Source: Spartinivicinus poritis
Lineage (GTDB): Bacteria; Pseudomonadota; Gammaproteobacteria; Pseudomonadales; Zooshikellaceae
Assembly: GCF_028858535.1 (NCBI RefSeq)
Contig: NZ_JAPMOU010000003.1
Span: forward strand, 1 to 64,000
Reading direction: 5' to 3'
Length of the DNA: 64,000 bases
Part shown: piece by piece, positions 54,741 through 64,000 of the stretch
Numbering within the stretch: position 1 is the first letter of the stretch
Layout: the number at the start of each line of letters is the position of its first letter
The notes under the pieces: model-generated
Databases searched by the model: none
Seen by the model: the letters and a program-made list of their open reading frames with translations, nothing else
What the model was told of the DNA's origin: nothing
Position numbers and translations under genes: made by a program

Positions 54741-56141
54741 ATGGCCATTACCTCCATTAAAGAGGCGTTAGCAGGGGCAGTTTCTTCAGGTGGTGAAATT
54801 ACGATTCAAGGATGGATCCGTACCCGTCGTGACTCAAAAGCGGGTATTTCATTTCTCAATGTACATGATGGTTCTTGCTTTGACCCCATTCAGGTCGTTG
54901 TTCCTAAAGCGTTAGATAATTACGAAGAAACTGTTTTACATATTACCAGTGGCTGTGCAGTGACAATTACTGGCACACTAGTCCAGTCACAAGGCAAAGG
55001 ACAGTCATTCGAAATTCAAGCCACGCAAGTGGTAGTTGTTGGCTGGGTTGAAAACCCTGATAGTTACCCTATTCAACCAAAGCCACATACTGTTGAGTTT
55101 CTTAGAGAGGTCGCCCACTTAAGACCCCGCACCAATTTAATTGGCGCTGTCACTCGGGTAAGAAATACGGTATCACAAGCCATTCATCAATTTTTCAATG
55201 AAAACGGCTATTGCTGGATTCATACACCTATTATTACAGCCAGCGACTGTGAAGGTGCCGGAGAGCTATTTCGGGTCAGTGCTTTAGATATGCACAACTT
55301 GCCTCGTACAGAGCAAGGCAATATTGACTTCAGTCAGGACTTTTTTGGCTGCGAGTCTTTTTTAACTGTATCAGGCCAATTAAATGTTGAAGCATATTGT
55401 TTAGCGATGAGCAAAGTATATACGTTTGGCCCCACTTTCCGTGCCGAAAACTCCAACACCAGCCGTCATTTAGCTGAGTTCTGGATGGTAGAGCCTGAAA
55501 TTGCCTTTGCTGACTTAAACGATGTGATTCAACTGGCTGAAAATATGCTCAAGTATGTTTTTAACAAAGTACTTAATGAACGTGCTGATGATATGGACTT
55601 CTTTGCCAAGCGCATTGAAAAGACGGCTATTTCTCGCCTACAACATATTTTAGAAAGCCAGTTTGTAGAAATTGACTACACTGATGCCATTAAAATTCTC
55701 CAGGATTCAGGCAAAAAGTTTGAGCATCCTGTTAGCTGGGGTATCGATTTACAAACAGAACATGAGCGCTTTCTTAGCGAAGAGCATGTTAAAGCACCAG
55801 TCGTTGTCAGCAATTACCCCAAAGAGATTAAAGCATTTTACATGCGGATGAATGATGATAATAAAACAGTGGCTGCGATGGACGTATTAGCCCCAGGTAT
55901 CGGTGAAATTATTGGCGGCTCCCAACGGGAAGAGCGCTTAGACAAACTAGACCTGCGTTTAGACGAAATGGGCATCCCCAAAGAAAGCTTAGACTGGTAT
56001 CGTGACTTACGTCGCTATGGCACCGTTCCTCATGGTGGATTTGGCTTAGGCCTAGAGCGGCTGGTTTCCTATATTACCGGCGTTGCTAATGTACGTGATG
56101 TCATTCCATTCCCAAGAACTCGTCGCAATGCTGCCTTCTAA
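54741..56141 (+). CDS. asnS: Asparaginyl-tRNA synthetase
   Basis: The 466-residue class IIb enzyme has an N-terminal OB-fold ([34 protein letters not shown]). The catalytic domain has motif 2 ([25 protein letters not shown]) and motif 3 ([17 protein letters not shown]). AGGAG precedes the ATG. It charges tRNA-Asn. Full length, no anomalies. Confidence 0.98.
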   Translation: MAITSIKEALAGAVSSGGEITIQGWIRTRRDSKAGISFLNVHDGSCFDPIQVVVPKALDNYEETVLHITSGCAVTITGTLVQSQGKGQSFEIQATQVVVVGWVENPDSYPIQPKPHTVEFLREVAHLRPRTNLIGAVTRVRNTVSQAIHQFFNENGYCWIHTPIITASDCEGAGELFRVSALDMHNLPRTEQGNIDFSQDFFGCESFLTVSGQLNVEAYCLAMSKVYTFGPTFRAENSNTSRHLAEFWMVEPEIAFADLNDVIQLAENMLKYVFNKVLNERADDMDFFAKRIEKTAISRLQHILESQFVEIDYTDAIKILQDSGKKFEHPVSWGIDLQTEHERFLSEEHVKAPVVVSNYPKEIKAFYMRMNDDNKTVAAMDVLAPGIGEIIGGSQREERLDKLDLRLDEMGIPKESLDWYRDLRRYGTVPHGGFGLGLERLVSYITGVANVRDVIPFPRTRRNAAF

Positions 56142-56242
56142 TTATTGGCTTAACGCCTAACCATTATTTATGGGCACCTCTAATAATTGTTTATGGCCTC
56201 TGCGCAACCTGACGAACTCTTGAACAAAACAGCTTGCGAAGC

Positions 56243-56275
56243 CAAAAAGAAAAAAGCCGCCTTAAAGGCGGCTTT
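56243..56275 (-). terminator. Intrinsic terminator of the DUF3137-type gene
   Basis: AAAGCCGCCT-TAA-AGGCGGCTTT (56253-56275) is a strong stem. On the minus strand it is followed by TTTTTTCTTTTTGG, so it ends transcripts from the gene at 56336-57286. It may also dampen asnS read-through from the other side. Confidence 0.88.
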
Positions 56276-56335
56276 GAAAATAGCTCATAAAAAGTTAAAT
56301 GTACTGACAGGTAAAACTATATCTTACACTTTTTA

Positions 56336-57286
56336 TTATTGGCAGAATAACTGCGCAATGTCTATATTTCTGTCGTAATGACGATAGGTTTTACAAAACA
56401 CATCATAATTTTTATAAGAGTTTTCCTGCTCAAATAAAGTAAGATAAAACTCATCAGCAATAAAAATCACCACTCGATTTGCATAACAGCCAATCGCAAT
56501 GGGCAGATCCCCTTTTAATAGTTTTTTGATAGCCGGATAATAAGGTGAAGCTTTTACCGCATCCACCGCTGTCTCAGATGAATAATAAAGTGATACTTCT
56601 TTACCAACTCCCAAGCCATGATCAACGGTATAGGGTAACAACTGCTCATCCCTCAATGCCTCTAAACCTGGGATTTGCTGTGATACAGCTAACAATATCC
56701 CTTTGAAACGATGAGGTACTTTCAATGAAATTAGAGTCCCCCATACAGCTCCTCTCTGTAGCCACTCCGTGGTTTCAATGGCTAGCTGCTGATCAGCCAA
56801 CCCTATTTCCAAGTCACAAATATCGTACTGGACACCTTCTAATTCACCTGTAAAACCTAAATGACAACTGGGTTTAGCTTTTTGCCGCGAAAGTAATCCA
56901 CAATGGAATAAACTTTTATTAATTCCATCATGCTGCATATAATTTCTTGCTTTACAGTCATTAATAAATGCAACATGTTTATATAATTTATGATAATATT
57001 CAGCAAAACTTTCAGGAATACGTCGATCACTGGCGGTATAAACTAACAACAGCAACAGTACTAAAATAAAATAAGCAAGTGAGGCCAGTGTTAATAATAT
57101 AAACCCTGAACCCACATCATTCGCTAAAAAGCCTGTGACTAGCAGTACATTGACATAGCCCAAGCCTAATAACTGATAAAGCCTACTTTCGGAACGTATT
57201 GCATTAATTCTTTTACTTTCAGGCCGAACAATATCAGGAACAAAACTTTGTTTAAAATAAGTCGCTATTTCTCGGTAGGCGTGCAT
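56336..57286 (-). CDS. Membrane protein, DUF3137-like
   Basis: The 316-residue protein has two adjacent membrane helices at about 36-80 (LLGLGYVNVLLVTGFLA and GFILLTLASLAYFILVLLLLLVYT) with a large cytoplasmic domain. That domain includes FTGELEGVQYDICDLEIGLADQQ and the GTLISLKVPHRFKGILLAV strand, as in DUF3137 proteins. Function unknown. It ends at a strong terminator and is separated by about 240 bases from the T3SS chaperone gene. Confidence 0.65.
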   Translation of the reverse strand: MHAYREIATYFKQSFVPDIVRPESKRINAIRSESRLYQLLGLGYVNVLLVTGFLANDVGSGFILLTLASLAYFILVLLLLLVYTASDRRIPESFAEYYHKLYKHVAFINDCKARNYMQHDGINKSLFHCGLLSRQKAKPSCHLGFTGELEGVQYDICDLEIGLADQQLAIETTEWLQRGAVWGTLISLKVPHRFKGILLAVSQQIPGLEALRDEQLLPYTVDHGLGVGKEVSLYYSSETAVDAVKASPYYPAIKKLLKGDLPIAIGCYANRVVIFIADEFYLTLFEQENSYKNYDVFCKTYRHYDRNIDIAQLFCQ

Positions 57287-57529
57287 TGATTTTGCTCTAA
57301 CCCAGTTAATCCAAATCCAGTCAGGTTAAAGAGTACCTAGTAGAGGGGTTAAGGTCACTATCACCAGTGTATTAATTAATTAATCTGTGGCACTTCCCAT
57401 GCCACCCTTGTGACAGGTTATGCAGTTAATCCAAAACACCCCCTTATAAGAACAGAGAGTGTTATTATTCCTGTTTAAGAATTTTGCAAATATTGGAAAT
57501 ATTATTTAGGAAGGTAAAATAAAAAGGAG

Positions 57530-57994
57530 CTACACCCGAAGGGCAACTGGCTCATCTGTGTGTGGCTGTTCAAATGCACTGAAAGAAAAATCAACGGTGG
57601 TCAACTCCGTTTGTAAGTCGATGCTTTCCTCAATAAAATCTGCCAGATCTTGCTGAAATAAACTAAAATCCATTTTCTCAACTGAGATAGCACGGGCCAA
57701 CATCACATAACCCGTTCGTTTATCAAGCACCATACTAGAAACCGTATTATCCAACTGAAATAGGTTTAAATGTAATACCTCTTTTAATAGGTCAGCCTGT
57801 TGCTCTTTGGTTTCTGGCAATTGGACCAAAGGGGAGTAAAAATAGCCTCGATCCGATTCAGGTATTACCTCAATGATACATTGCGCGCCATTTTCACACT
57901 CAAGACAGCAGCACCCATCATCATCCAGTGTCAACTTAGCGTCACTGGTACTGATTTGTGCCAACCATTGGTTGATTGTCTTTACAACATCCAT
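57530..57994 (-). CDS. Class I T3SS chaperone, CesT/Tir chaperone family
   Basis: The 154-residue acidic protein has the CesT fold: LTLDDDGCCCLECENGAQCIIEV, a spacer, FYSPLVQLPETKEQQADLLKEVLHLNLFQLDNT, then VSSMVLDKRTGYVMLARAISVEKMDFSLFQQDLADFIEESIDL. These chaperones bind one effector and deliver it to the ATPase. No effector gene adjoins it; the nearest T3SS genes are the Ysc-type ones just upstream on the same strand. Three consecutive cysteines (CCC) are unusual. Confidence 0.8.
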   Translation of the reverse strand: MDVVKTINQWLAQISTSDAKLTLDDDGCCCLECENGAQCIIEVIPESDRGYFYSPLVQLPETKEQQADLLKEVLHLNLFQLDNTVSSMVLDKRTGYVMLARAISVEKMDFSLFQQDLADFIEESIDLQTELTTVDFSFSAFEQPHTDEPVALRV

Positions 57995-58170
57995 CCAGTT
58001 GTTCCCGATTTATTCATGATTTCAGTCGTATATACAACAGTATATATACGGCATATAACCCTTAGCGCCACCGAATGCCTTTCGTACAAGCTCTTTGGCT
58101 GGTATTGACGCTCCGGCGGCTCATTCTTGCAACAATTAACATTATTTAGTTGAACTATTACGCACAAACA

Positions 58171-60273
58171 TTATAAAACAATTCGCCCTAAAGGTTGTAC
58201 ATTTATTTCTTCTGTTAACTCTTGAAACGACAGTACAGGCAGCGCATAAAGCTCCGCTTCAATAATTTTACGCACATAACGCCTTATATCCATCGCCACA
58301 ATTAACACGGGTTTTTTTGCGGCAGTTTCAATGTCACCCACCTGCCGTTTAATACTTGTCAGCAAGTTATCTGTGACCGCTGGGTCTAGCGCTAAATAGC
58401 AGCCGGCAGAGGTCTGGCGAATGCCACCACGAATAGTATCTTCTACATACTGATCCAGCATATAACAGGGTAAAAACTGATGCCCGTTACTAAACTTATG
58501 GCTAATATAGCGTTTTAAGCTACTACGAACATACTCAGTCAGTTGTACAACATCTTTCTCTTTTTGCCCCCACTCGGCTAATGCTTCTAGCACCTTACGC
58601 ACATCTCGAATAGAAATTTCTTCAGACACCAAGCGTTGTAATACTTCACTGATTTTTTGAATAGGCAGCAAACGCTGTACTTCTTTTACCAACTCAGCAA
58701 ACCCCTTTTCCATTTCAGCCAGCAGGTAGCGAGTTTCCTGAATACCAATAAACTCTTCAGCATGTTTTTTAAGCACTAACGACAAATGGTAACTCACCAA
58801 CTGATCAAGTTGTAAATAGCTCAAATCAGCTTGATCAAACTCAGCCGCATACTCTTCTGCCACCCAACAGGCTGAGGCGCCTGGTAAAAAGTTAATCGGA
58901 TTATCTGCAGTCAAACCAAATAAGGCTAGCTGCTCAAATGGGCCGGTATACAGTATTTGGCCTTGCTGCCAGAGGCCTTTGGCAACAGGAATTTCTTGCA
59001 GGTAAATGGCATAGCTACCAGGCTCCAAATTATCAACGACGCGCACTTGAATACCAGGGAAAGGCACACCTAAATCTAAATAAAGGCTGCGTCTTATAGT
59101 AGCAAGCTGCTGTTTGACTTGGTCCAGGTTAACTAATGTTTGTAAATCACTTGCTAAGTCAATTAAGACTGGAACAGTTAAAGCAACCGTTTCTTGCTCA
59201 GCTAGTTGTTTGGCTGCAACAGGTGCACTTTCATTGGCTTTATTCGCAGGCATGCCAGGTACAGCATGTTTTTCTGTCAACTCGACGGTGTCTTCAGCTT
59301 TCATCAAACCATTAAGTAACCAACCTCCTCCACCAATCACGACGGCTAAACAAATAAACGTAAATGTAGGAAAACCTGGAATGAAAGCAAAAGCAAGCAA
59401 TAAACCACCACCAATCAAGAGGGCCTTTGGCTGGTTTCCTACTTGTGAGCCAATATCTGCACCTAAGTTAGTGGCTTTTTCTGTCGTTACACGGGTAACA
59501 ATCATCCCTGCAGTAATGGAGATAAACAGCGCCGGTATTTGCGAAATTAAGCCATCACCCACCGTTAGGATAGAATACACTTGCAGTGCTTCCCCTGCTG
59601 GCAACCCTCGCTGCATTACCCCAATGGTTACCCCACCTAGAATATTGACAATAATAATCACCAGCCCGGCTATCGCATCACCTTTCACAAACTTCATCGC
59701 CCCATCCATGGCACCATAAAGCTGACTTTCTTTTTCAATCAGAGCACGACGTTCCTTCGCTTCGTTTACATCAATCACTCCTGCACGCATATCTCCATCT
59801 ATGCTCATTTGTTTACCAGGCATTGCATCCAGAGAAAATCGCGCACTGACTTCAGCCACCCGTTCTGATCCTTTCGTGATAACCAAAAATTGCACAATGG
59901 TAATGATTAAAAAGACAACAATACCAACAACTAAATTACCCCCCACCACAAAATTACCAAAGGTGTATACAATTTGTCCGGCATCGGCCTGCAACAAAAT
60001 CAACCGGGTAGTGGTAATGGATAACGCCAGACGAAACAAGGTGGTTAATAACAATACTGAGGGAAATGCCGAAAATTCCAGCGGACTGCGAATATAGACT
60101 GCAATCATCAATAGGACGACAGATATTCCCATGTTAAATGCAATCAATACATCAACCAGTCCAGTTGGCAGTGGTAAAATCATCATAAATACCACTGCTA
60201 CTAGCATTATCGCCAACAAAATATCATTACGCTGACTCAGCCGGTTTAACAATGATAACCAACTAGCTTGCAT
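58171..60273 (-). CDS. sctV: T3SS export gate protein SctV, Ysc type (LcrD-like)
   Basis: ATG 60273 has GAGG six bases upstream and overlaps the end of sctY by eleven bases; the longer frame from 60327 lies within sctY. The 700-residue protein has the FHIPEP features ([71 protein letters not shown]) and a cytoplasmic domain with [15 protein letters not shown]. Gene order sctV-Y-X-sycN-tyeA-yopN is that of the Yersinia/Pseudomonas/Vibrio T3SS1 family. No LcrR/LcrG/LcrV set follows downstream. Confidence 0.97.
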   Translation of the reverse strand: MQASWLSLLNRLSQRNDILLAIMLVAVVFMMILPLPTGLVDVLIAFNMGISVVLLMIAVYIRSPLEFSAFPSVLLLTTLFRLALSITTTRLILLQADAGQIVYTFGNFVVGGNLVVGIVVFLIITIVQFLVITKGSERVAEVSARFSLDAMPGKQMSIDGDMRAGVIDVNEAKERRALIEKESQLYGAMDGAMKFVKGDAIAGLVIIIVNILGGVTIGVMQRGLPAGEALQVYSILTVGDGLISQIPALFISITAGMIVTRVTTEKATNLGADIGSQVGNQPKALLIGGGLLLAFAFIPGFPTFTFICLAVVIGGGGWLLNGLMKAEDTVELTEKHAVPGMPANKANESAPVAAKQLAEQETVALTVPVLIDLASDLQTLVNLDQVKQQLATIRRSLYLDLGVPFPGIQVRVVDNLEPGSYAIYLQEIPVAKGLWQQGQILYTGPFEQLALFGLTADNPINFLPGASACWVAEEYAAEFDQADLSYLQLDQLVSYHLSLVLKKHAEEFIGIQETRYLLAEMEKGFAELVKEVQRLLPIQKISEVLQRLVSEEISIRDVRKVLEALAEWGQKEKDVVQLTEYVRSSLKRYISHKFSNGHQFLPCYMLDQYVEDTIRGGIRQTSAGCYLALDPAVTDNLLTSIKRQVGDIETAAKKPVLIVAMDIRRYVRKIIEAELYALPVLSFQELTEEINVQPLGRIVL

Positions 60274-60613
60274 GACTATCCTCAAGAATTTTTTTAAGCT
60301 TTTGATAACGGGTTTTGGCGGCAGCAACGTGATTAGTTGCCACTAATGCTCGACACTGAATCAACCCCACTTGGTACTTTTCTTGTGGTGTTAATTCTGA
60401 CTGCTGTAGTAATTTTTCTGCCAAATGGAAGCAGCTTTTAAAACGTTTACTTGCCCAATAAGCACGCAATAGCAACTTATTAGCCAGTAACCATTCAGGT
60501 TTCGCCAGTAAAGTCAGATGTAACAAGGGAATTGCTTTACCTGGGTGCTGATATTCGATTAAAAACTGTGCTTGAGCAAGCAAGTACTGCTGCTGTTGTT
60601 CAGTTAACTTCAT
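60263..60613 (-). CDS. sctY: T3SS chaperone SctY (YscY)
   Basis: The 116-residue TPR-like protein ([56 protein letters not shown]) is in the YscY position between yscX and yscV. YscY binds YscX and SctV to support early-substrate export in Ysc systems. Confidence 0.88.
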   Translation of the reverse strand: MKLTEQQQQYLLAQAQFLIEYQHPGKAIPLLHLTLLAKPEWLLANKLLLRAYWASKRFKSCFHLAEKLLQQSELTPQEKYQVGLIQCRALVATNHVAAAKTRYQKLKKILEDSHAS

Positions 60614-60634
60614 TGATGCTGGATATACCCGTGG

Positions 60635-61039
60635 TTAAGGCTTCTGTAGTAGTCGAGCAAGCACTTCATACTCCCTACGCCATTTTTTTAACTCAACTAA
60701 CACTTCATGAGCTTCACTCACTACCCGCTGAGAGGGAGCATTTTTAGTAGGATTTTCCAGTTTGATTGCCGCAGCCAGTTGCTCAATAAGCTGATCAGAC
60801 AACTTACGTTGCTGGGAAGGCTCCAGCACACGGTTATCTAATTGAAAAGTCCCTAACGGTGCATCAAAAATTGTTTCTGTTGCATGATTTAACTGGCTAC
60901 CTGCCAGCTCAACTGGCAGTTGCTGTGTAGAGGATGAGTCAGATGGACGCGGGTTTTGTAATGACTGACTGGCGGGGTTAATCGACTCACTGGGGGTTAC
61001 AGCCGGGTTAGCGGTAATATCCGTCAATGGCTTAACCAT
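60635..61039 (-). CDS. sctX: T3SS protein SctX (YscX)
   Basis: The 134-residue protein has a disordered N-terminus and a helical C-terminus (SQQRKLSDQLIEQLAAAIKLENP; VLVELKKWRREYEVLARLLQ). The place between sycN and yscY and the length fit YscX, an exported component needed for needle export. Twenty-one bases separate it from sctY. Confidence 0.85.
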   Translation of the reverse strand: MVKPLTDITANPAVTPSESINPASQSLQNPRPSDSSSTQQLPVELAGSQLNHATETIFDAPLGTFQLDNRVLEPSQQRKLSDQLIEQLAAAIKLENPTKNAPSQRVVSEAHEVLVELKKWRREYEVLARLLQKP

Positions 61040-61062
61040 ACAACAATCCTCTTATACAGCGG

Positions 61063-61437
61063 TTAACTTGCTCGGCACTTGATGTGCAATTGAATTAGTG
61101 TATTAAATAACTGACTTAGTTGATTAATGGTCACTTGCTCTTCTTCTAATAAGCAAAAAAACACTAACTCAGTACTTCCCTTAAGCCCCACTTGAATAGG
61201 GAAAGCCATCCCCTGTTGATAATCACAAACTTGGCTAGCCGTTTGTAGCCAAGCATCTCCTAAGGGATAATGCTGACTTAGCAGCACCATAATGCCTGCA
61301 GGATGCTGCTCTATATGCAACTGGCCATTTTGTTCAAAATCAAGGCTTAAACAACCAGACTCAACCCAGCCTTGAGCATTAATACCAAACTGCCCAACGA
61401 ACTCTACTACGGCTTGGTCTACCCACTGCTGAATCAT
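61063..61437 (-). CDS. sycN: YopN chaperone SycN
   Basis: The 124-residue CesT-fold protein has VDQAVVEFVGQFGINAQGWVESGCLSLDFEQNGQLHIEQHPAGIMVLLSQ and a C-terminal helix TINQLSQLFNTLIQLHI. It matches SycN/Pcr2 in length and place, and overlaps tyeA by four bases. With a YscB-type partner it holds YopN. Confidence 0.88.
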   Translation of the reverse strand: MIQQWVDQAVVEFVGQFGINAQGWVESGCLSLDFEQNGQLHIEQHPAGIMVLLSQHYPLGDAWLQTASQVCDYQQGMAFPIQVGLKGSTELVFFCLLEEEQVTINQLSQLFNTLIQLHIKCRAS

Positions 61438-61700
61438 TGCAGCTCATCTTCCTCTTTTTCAATGGCTATATCTAATGCTTCCTGAATAGCCTCCAACAAG
61501 TTAAAGCGATGATCCATGTCGTTAAATGCTTCCACTGGAATTTCTCGCACTAACTGTTTAAATTGCTGTAAAAAACCAATAATCTCCTCAGCGTCTTGTA
61601 AATTAAGCGCATTGACAAAGTTATCAATATCATTGGCTCTCACCCAGGATTTATCTTGCAATACCAACAGGTCTTTAAAAAACTGTTCTTTGTTATACAT
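61434..61700 (-). CDS. tyeA: T3SS gatekeeper subunit TyeA
   Basis: The 88-residue protein (EQFFKDLLVLQDKSWVRANDIDNFVNALNLQDAEEIIGFLQQFKQLVREIPVEAFNDMDHRFNLLEAIQEALDIAIEKEE) is recognisably TyeA. TyeA binds the YopN C-terminus to block effector release before host contact. Here it is separate from YopN, as in Yersinia. Confidence 0.92.
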   Translation of the reverse strand: MYNKEQFFKDLLVLQDKSWVRANDIDNFVNALNLQDAEEIIGFLQQFKQLVREIPVEAFNDMDHRFNLLEAIQEALDIAIEKEEDELQ

Positions 61701-61766
61701 GCAACAGCCTAACCTTCACAATACGCCATAAAACCGTTTGTTTTGCACTCTTGTATTACTTTTATG

Positions 61767-62702
61767 TTAGCCGCCAGCCATTATCCCTTGAGGAGTGACC
61801 TGTTGTTGCGGCCGGGAAAATTTACTAAACAACCCGAGTGCCGACTCTCGGATAGTGGTTAGGGTTTTCAGTTTTTGCATTGATGACATAATCAATTGCA
61901 ATTTAGGCTTTTCAATAGAAGAGTGCTGTGCATTATAATCAGCTGCCAGACCTCTCAGTAATAACTCAATACCTTGTTCTAACTGCCCTTCAGAGCAGTG
62001 ATTCAGGATATGCTCATAGGCACTCAACAGGTTGTTCGTATCAAAAATAGTTTCCCGATAAAAGTCTTTTAAATTTTGGGCACTATTAAGGGCCTGTCCA
62101 GCAGGTGATGATACGACTTGGTTGATATTGATCCCAGCAATAATAGAGGCTTCAGCATTTTCACTACTATTTAAAAGCTGTTCGGCTAGCCCATCAAAAT
62201 GGTCTTTAGCCATTTGCAATTGCTTTTTATTTTTCAGTTTATCTTTCGCTAGCTTGTCTCTTGCTAGCATTTCACCTGCCAACTGAGCAGCCAATTTCAA
62301 GATTAAATATTGATCACTAATATCAGAACTAAAGTTTTTAAGCTGCTGCATAGTTTGCTGTGGGTTTCTAAAGAAACCATCTAACAGGTTTTCAGCAAAC
62401 CGCCTCATTGTCTCAGCTTGAGGTGTTTTTGCCACTAACTTCAAATAGTCTTCTGCCACTTGCTGTACTGCGGACTTACCGCCAAAACGATCATTAATCT
62501 TGCGATTACGCAAACTATCAGACTCACGCTTTTCACTAGCAGCAAATGACATTTCTTCAGCAACAGATGCAGTAAATGGCTTGGCATCTAATAATCGAAC
62601 TTGTTGACCTTGGTAGTTACCTTGAGCACTACCTGACAAAGGTTGGCCTGAAGTGATAGTGTTACCAAGAGGCTGATTAGTTACTGATGATATATGATTC
62701 AC
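61767..62702 (-). CDS. sctW: T3SS gatekeeper SctW (YopN)
   Basis: The 311-residue helical protein shows the YopN/HrpJ pattern: a polar secretion N-terminus, then SEKRESDSLRNRKINDRFGGKSAVQQVAEDYLKLV, NFSSDISDQYLILKLAAQLAGEML, and a C-terminal region GLAADYNAQHSS to KLQLIMSSMQKLKTLTTI. It plugs the secretion channel with TyeA and SycN, and heads the five- or six-gene operon through sctV. Confidence 0.9.
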   Translation of the reverse strand: MNHISSVTNQPLGNTITSGQPLSGSAQGNYQGQQVRLLDAKPFTASVAEEMSFAASEKRESDSLRNRKINDRFGGKSAVQQVAEDYLKLVAKTPQAETMRRFAENLLDGFFRNPQQTMQQLKNFSSDISDQYLILKLAAQLAGEMLARDKLAKDKLKNKKQLQMAKDHFDGLAEQLLNSSENAEASIIAGININQVVSSPAGQALNSAQNLKDFYRETIFDTNNLLSAYEHILNHCSEGQLEQGIELLLRGLAADYNAQHSSIEKPKLQLIMSSMQKLKTLTTIRESALGLFSKFSRPQQQVTPQGIMAGG

Positions 62703-63286
62703 TGTTTAAACACCTCTGGCAGTTGTTTTATACCCATTGCGGAGTACGTTACTAAGTGACTAGCCTGTCAGTTTTTTTTACCTTCAGACTATTCCTTTAC
62801 AAAGGGTATACATCATCCACAGTAATGAGAGCATCGTAATATAACCACGCTCATAACCTTTTACAACTTTACTTAAATCATTTCGCTCAAATGCTATCGT
62901 TCAAGCAACCTAGCCAAAATCAATCCAATCTGTCGATTCTTTTTTTATACTCGCATAAAATAATTGATGTTATTTTCTTTCAATTTAAAAATAGGCTACA
63001 TAATAATTAATCGCCTTAAATTAGCAGTCGCTTTTATTTCACCTAAATAGGTAAATATTTCCTTTTAAAACATCAACCTTTCATCGATTGTAAAAAACCA
63101 CTTCCTCATATCCTTTAGCCACTGGCCGCGATTTTTTATCTCACTTAAAAGACCTGTTAATATATGTACAACCGTCAACTTAAGCTCAATATAAAAAATT
63201 ACAACTAATCTAAACAAATCCATTTTTTTTGGACGATATATAATCATCATCTGATATCTACTATTCATGTGTTAAGGAGTCCACCG
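62703..63286. other. Divergent promoter region between the two Ysc-type operons
   Basis: About 580 AT-rich bases separate yopN and sctN, so both promoters lie here. An A/T-rich TATAAAAAATTACAACTAAT stretch near 63190 recalls ExsA/LcrF-type sites, and GATATAATC near 63235 could be a -10. Neither is certain. A 67-codon minus-strand frame (63065-63268) is judged spurious. Confidence 0.4.
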
Positions 63287-64000
63287 TTGAGCAGTCAGCG
63301 TTTGTTTGCAGAGCAATTCAGCGAAGGACTAAAGAAAACCATTGCCGAAGCCAGTCTAATCAAGACTCATGGCAAAGTTACCCATGTAACAGGCACAATT
63401 ATTCGTGCCCATATGGCCAATGTGAAAGTTGGCGAGCTTTGCACTCTGTATTGCCCATCAACAGACCAACGTCAGTTAGCAGAAGTGGTTGGTTTTGAGC
63501 ATCAGCAAGCTCTACTTACGCCGCTTGGAGAACTCACAGGTATTTCATCCAACACTCAAGTGATCGCCACAGGAAAAATGTTGGAAGTGGCAGTGGGAGA
63601 TCATTTGCTGGGTCAGGTGCTAAATGGGCTTGGCCAGCCCCTGCAAACAGACACACTAAACCCCGCTACACAAGATAATACAAATGCTGTCTATTACCCT
63701 ATATTAGCTGATGCTCCCGCGCCACTTGATCGACAGTTGATTAATACCCCTCTCAGTTTAGGCGTAAGAGCCCTTGATGGACTCCTTACTTGTGGCGCAG
63801 GCCAACGCCTGGGGATTTTTGCAGCCGCGGGCGGCGGCAAAAGTACGTTACTGTCAATGCTAGCTAAAGGCGCCAGTGTTGATGTCATCGTTATTGCTTT
63901 AATTGGTGAACGGGGCCGAGAAGTTAGAGAGTTTATTGAACATAGCTTAACCGAAGCGACCCGCCAACGAGCCGTATTAGTGGTAGCAACCTCTGATCGA
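63287..64000 (+). CDS. sctN: T3SS ATPase SctN, Ysc type (5' part, runs off the window)
   Basis: The start is TTG 63287, with AAGGAG seven bases upstream. The first 238 residues are present: [38 protein letters not shown], and [21 protein letters not shown]. Walker A is AAGGGKST (about 180-187), then [20 protein letters not shown]. It is divergent from yopN, as in Yersinia, where yscN begins the yscN-U operon. Confidence 0.97.
   Translation, partial: MSSQRLFAEQFSEGLKKTIAEASLIKTHGKVTHVTGTIIRAHMANVKVGELCTLYCPSTDQRQLAEVVGFEHQQALLTPLGELTGISSNTQVIATGKMLEVAVGDHLLGQVLNGLGQPLQTDTLNPATQDNTNAVYYPILADAPAPLDRQLINTPLSLGVRALDGLLTCGAGQRLGIFAAAGGGKSTLLSMLAKGASVDVIVIALIGERGREVREFIEHSLTEATRQRAVLVVATSDR

Noticed and set aside
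56187..56378. 63-codon plus-strand frame with KKKKAALKAALK
   Set aside because: The repeated codons are the terminator hairpin read as protein; no ribosome site or family.
59114..59719. 201-codon plus-strand frame opposite sctV
   Set aside because: Antisense shadow of the conserved sctV coding sequence.
63065..63268. 67-codon minus-strand frame between yopN and sctN
   Set aside because: No ribosome site, composition like the AT-rich spacer, and it covers the expected divergent promoters.

Overview
The window reads as chromosome of a marine-type gammaproteobacterium of moderately low GC. Support comes from the housekeeping genes (asnS, ribB under an FMN riboswitch, a UshA-like nucleotidase) and from Yersinia/Vibrio-style type III secretion (T3SS) genes. 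A genus such as Zooshikella, Spartinivicinus or Endozoicomonas is only a guess.

Layout. 0-4.2 kb: 5'-nucleotidase lipoprotein, a small conserved protein, and a divergent MarR/EamA exporter pair with a palindromic operator candidate. 4.2-11.3 kb: a 2352-residue toxin-like giant protein of unknown activity. 11.9-28.3 kb: a complete but unusual T3SS in one long minus-strand run (sctD-G-I-J-K-L-N-O-Q-R-S-T-U-C(C-terminal half)-TPR lipoprotein-ISL3-like zinc-finger protein-sctV-sctC(N-terminal half)-NmrA-like protein). It is preceded by small needle/pilin candidates and flanked by a divergent Hpa1-like harpin gene. The HrpB1-HrpB2-HrcJ-HrpB4-HrpB5-HrcN-HrpB7 order and the split secretin point to the Hrp2/rhizobial branch of T3SS. 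29.1-35.8 kb: a secreted transglutaminase-elicitor protein, ribB with its riboswitch, a TonB-dependent receptor, an IS630 remnant and a small secreted protein.

35.9-43.3 kb: a 2483-residue toxin that joins an N-terminal ExoY/edema-factor-type nucleotidyl cyclase, a TcdA/TcdB-type glycosyltransferase (W555, D738xD740), a C80 autoprocessing cysteine protease, a hydrophobic translocation region and RTX-like repeats. I consider it the most striking gene here. 43.5-54.5 kb: an accessory stretch of orphan periplasmic binding proteins (one decayed), a TauE-type exporter, NUDIX and GNAT enzymes, a class A beta-lactamase of RTG type, a duplicated DUF218 gene with a truncated copy, and a MepA-like endopeptidase. 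54.7-56.1 kb: asnS. 57.5-64 kb: part of a second, Ysc-type T3SS (sctV-Y-X-sycN-tyeA-yopN facing sctN, which runs off the window), plus a class I chaperone.

How it fits together: two T3SSs of different lineages, two giant toxins without Sec signals, a harpin-like protein and a transglutaminase elicitor suggest a host-associated bacterium that manipulates eukaryotic cells. Which export route the giant toxins use cannot be decided from sequence. The first T3SS has three departures from the norm: the SctU NPTH autocleavage motif reads DNSG, the secretin is split and its C-terminal half looks Tad/CpaC-like, and a transposase-derived zinc-finger protein is wedged between operon genes.
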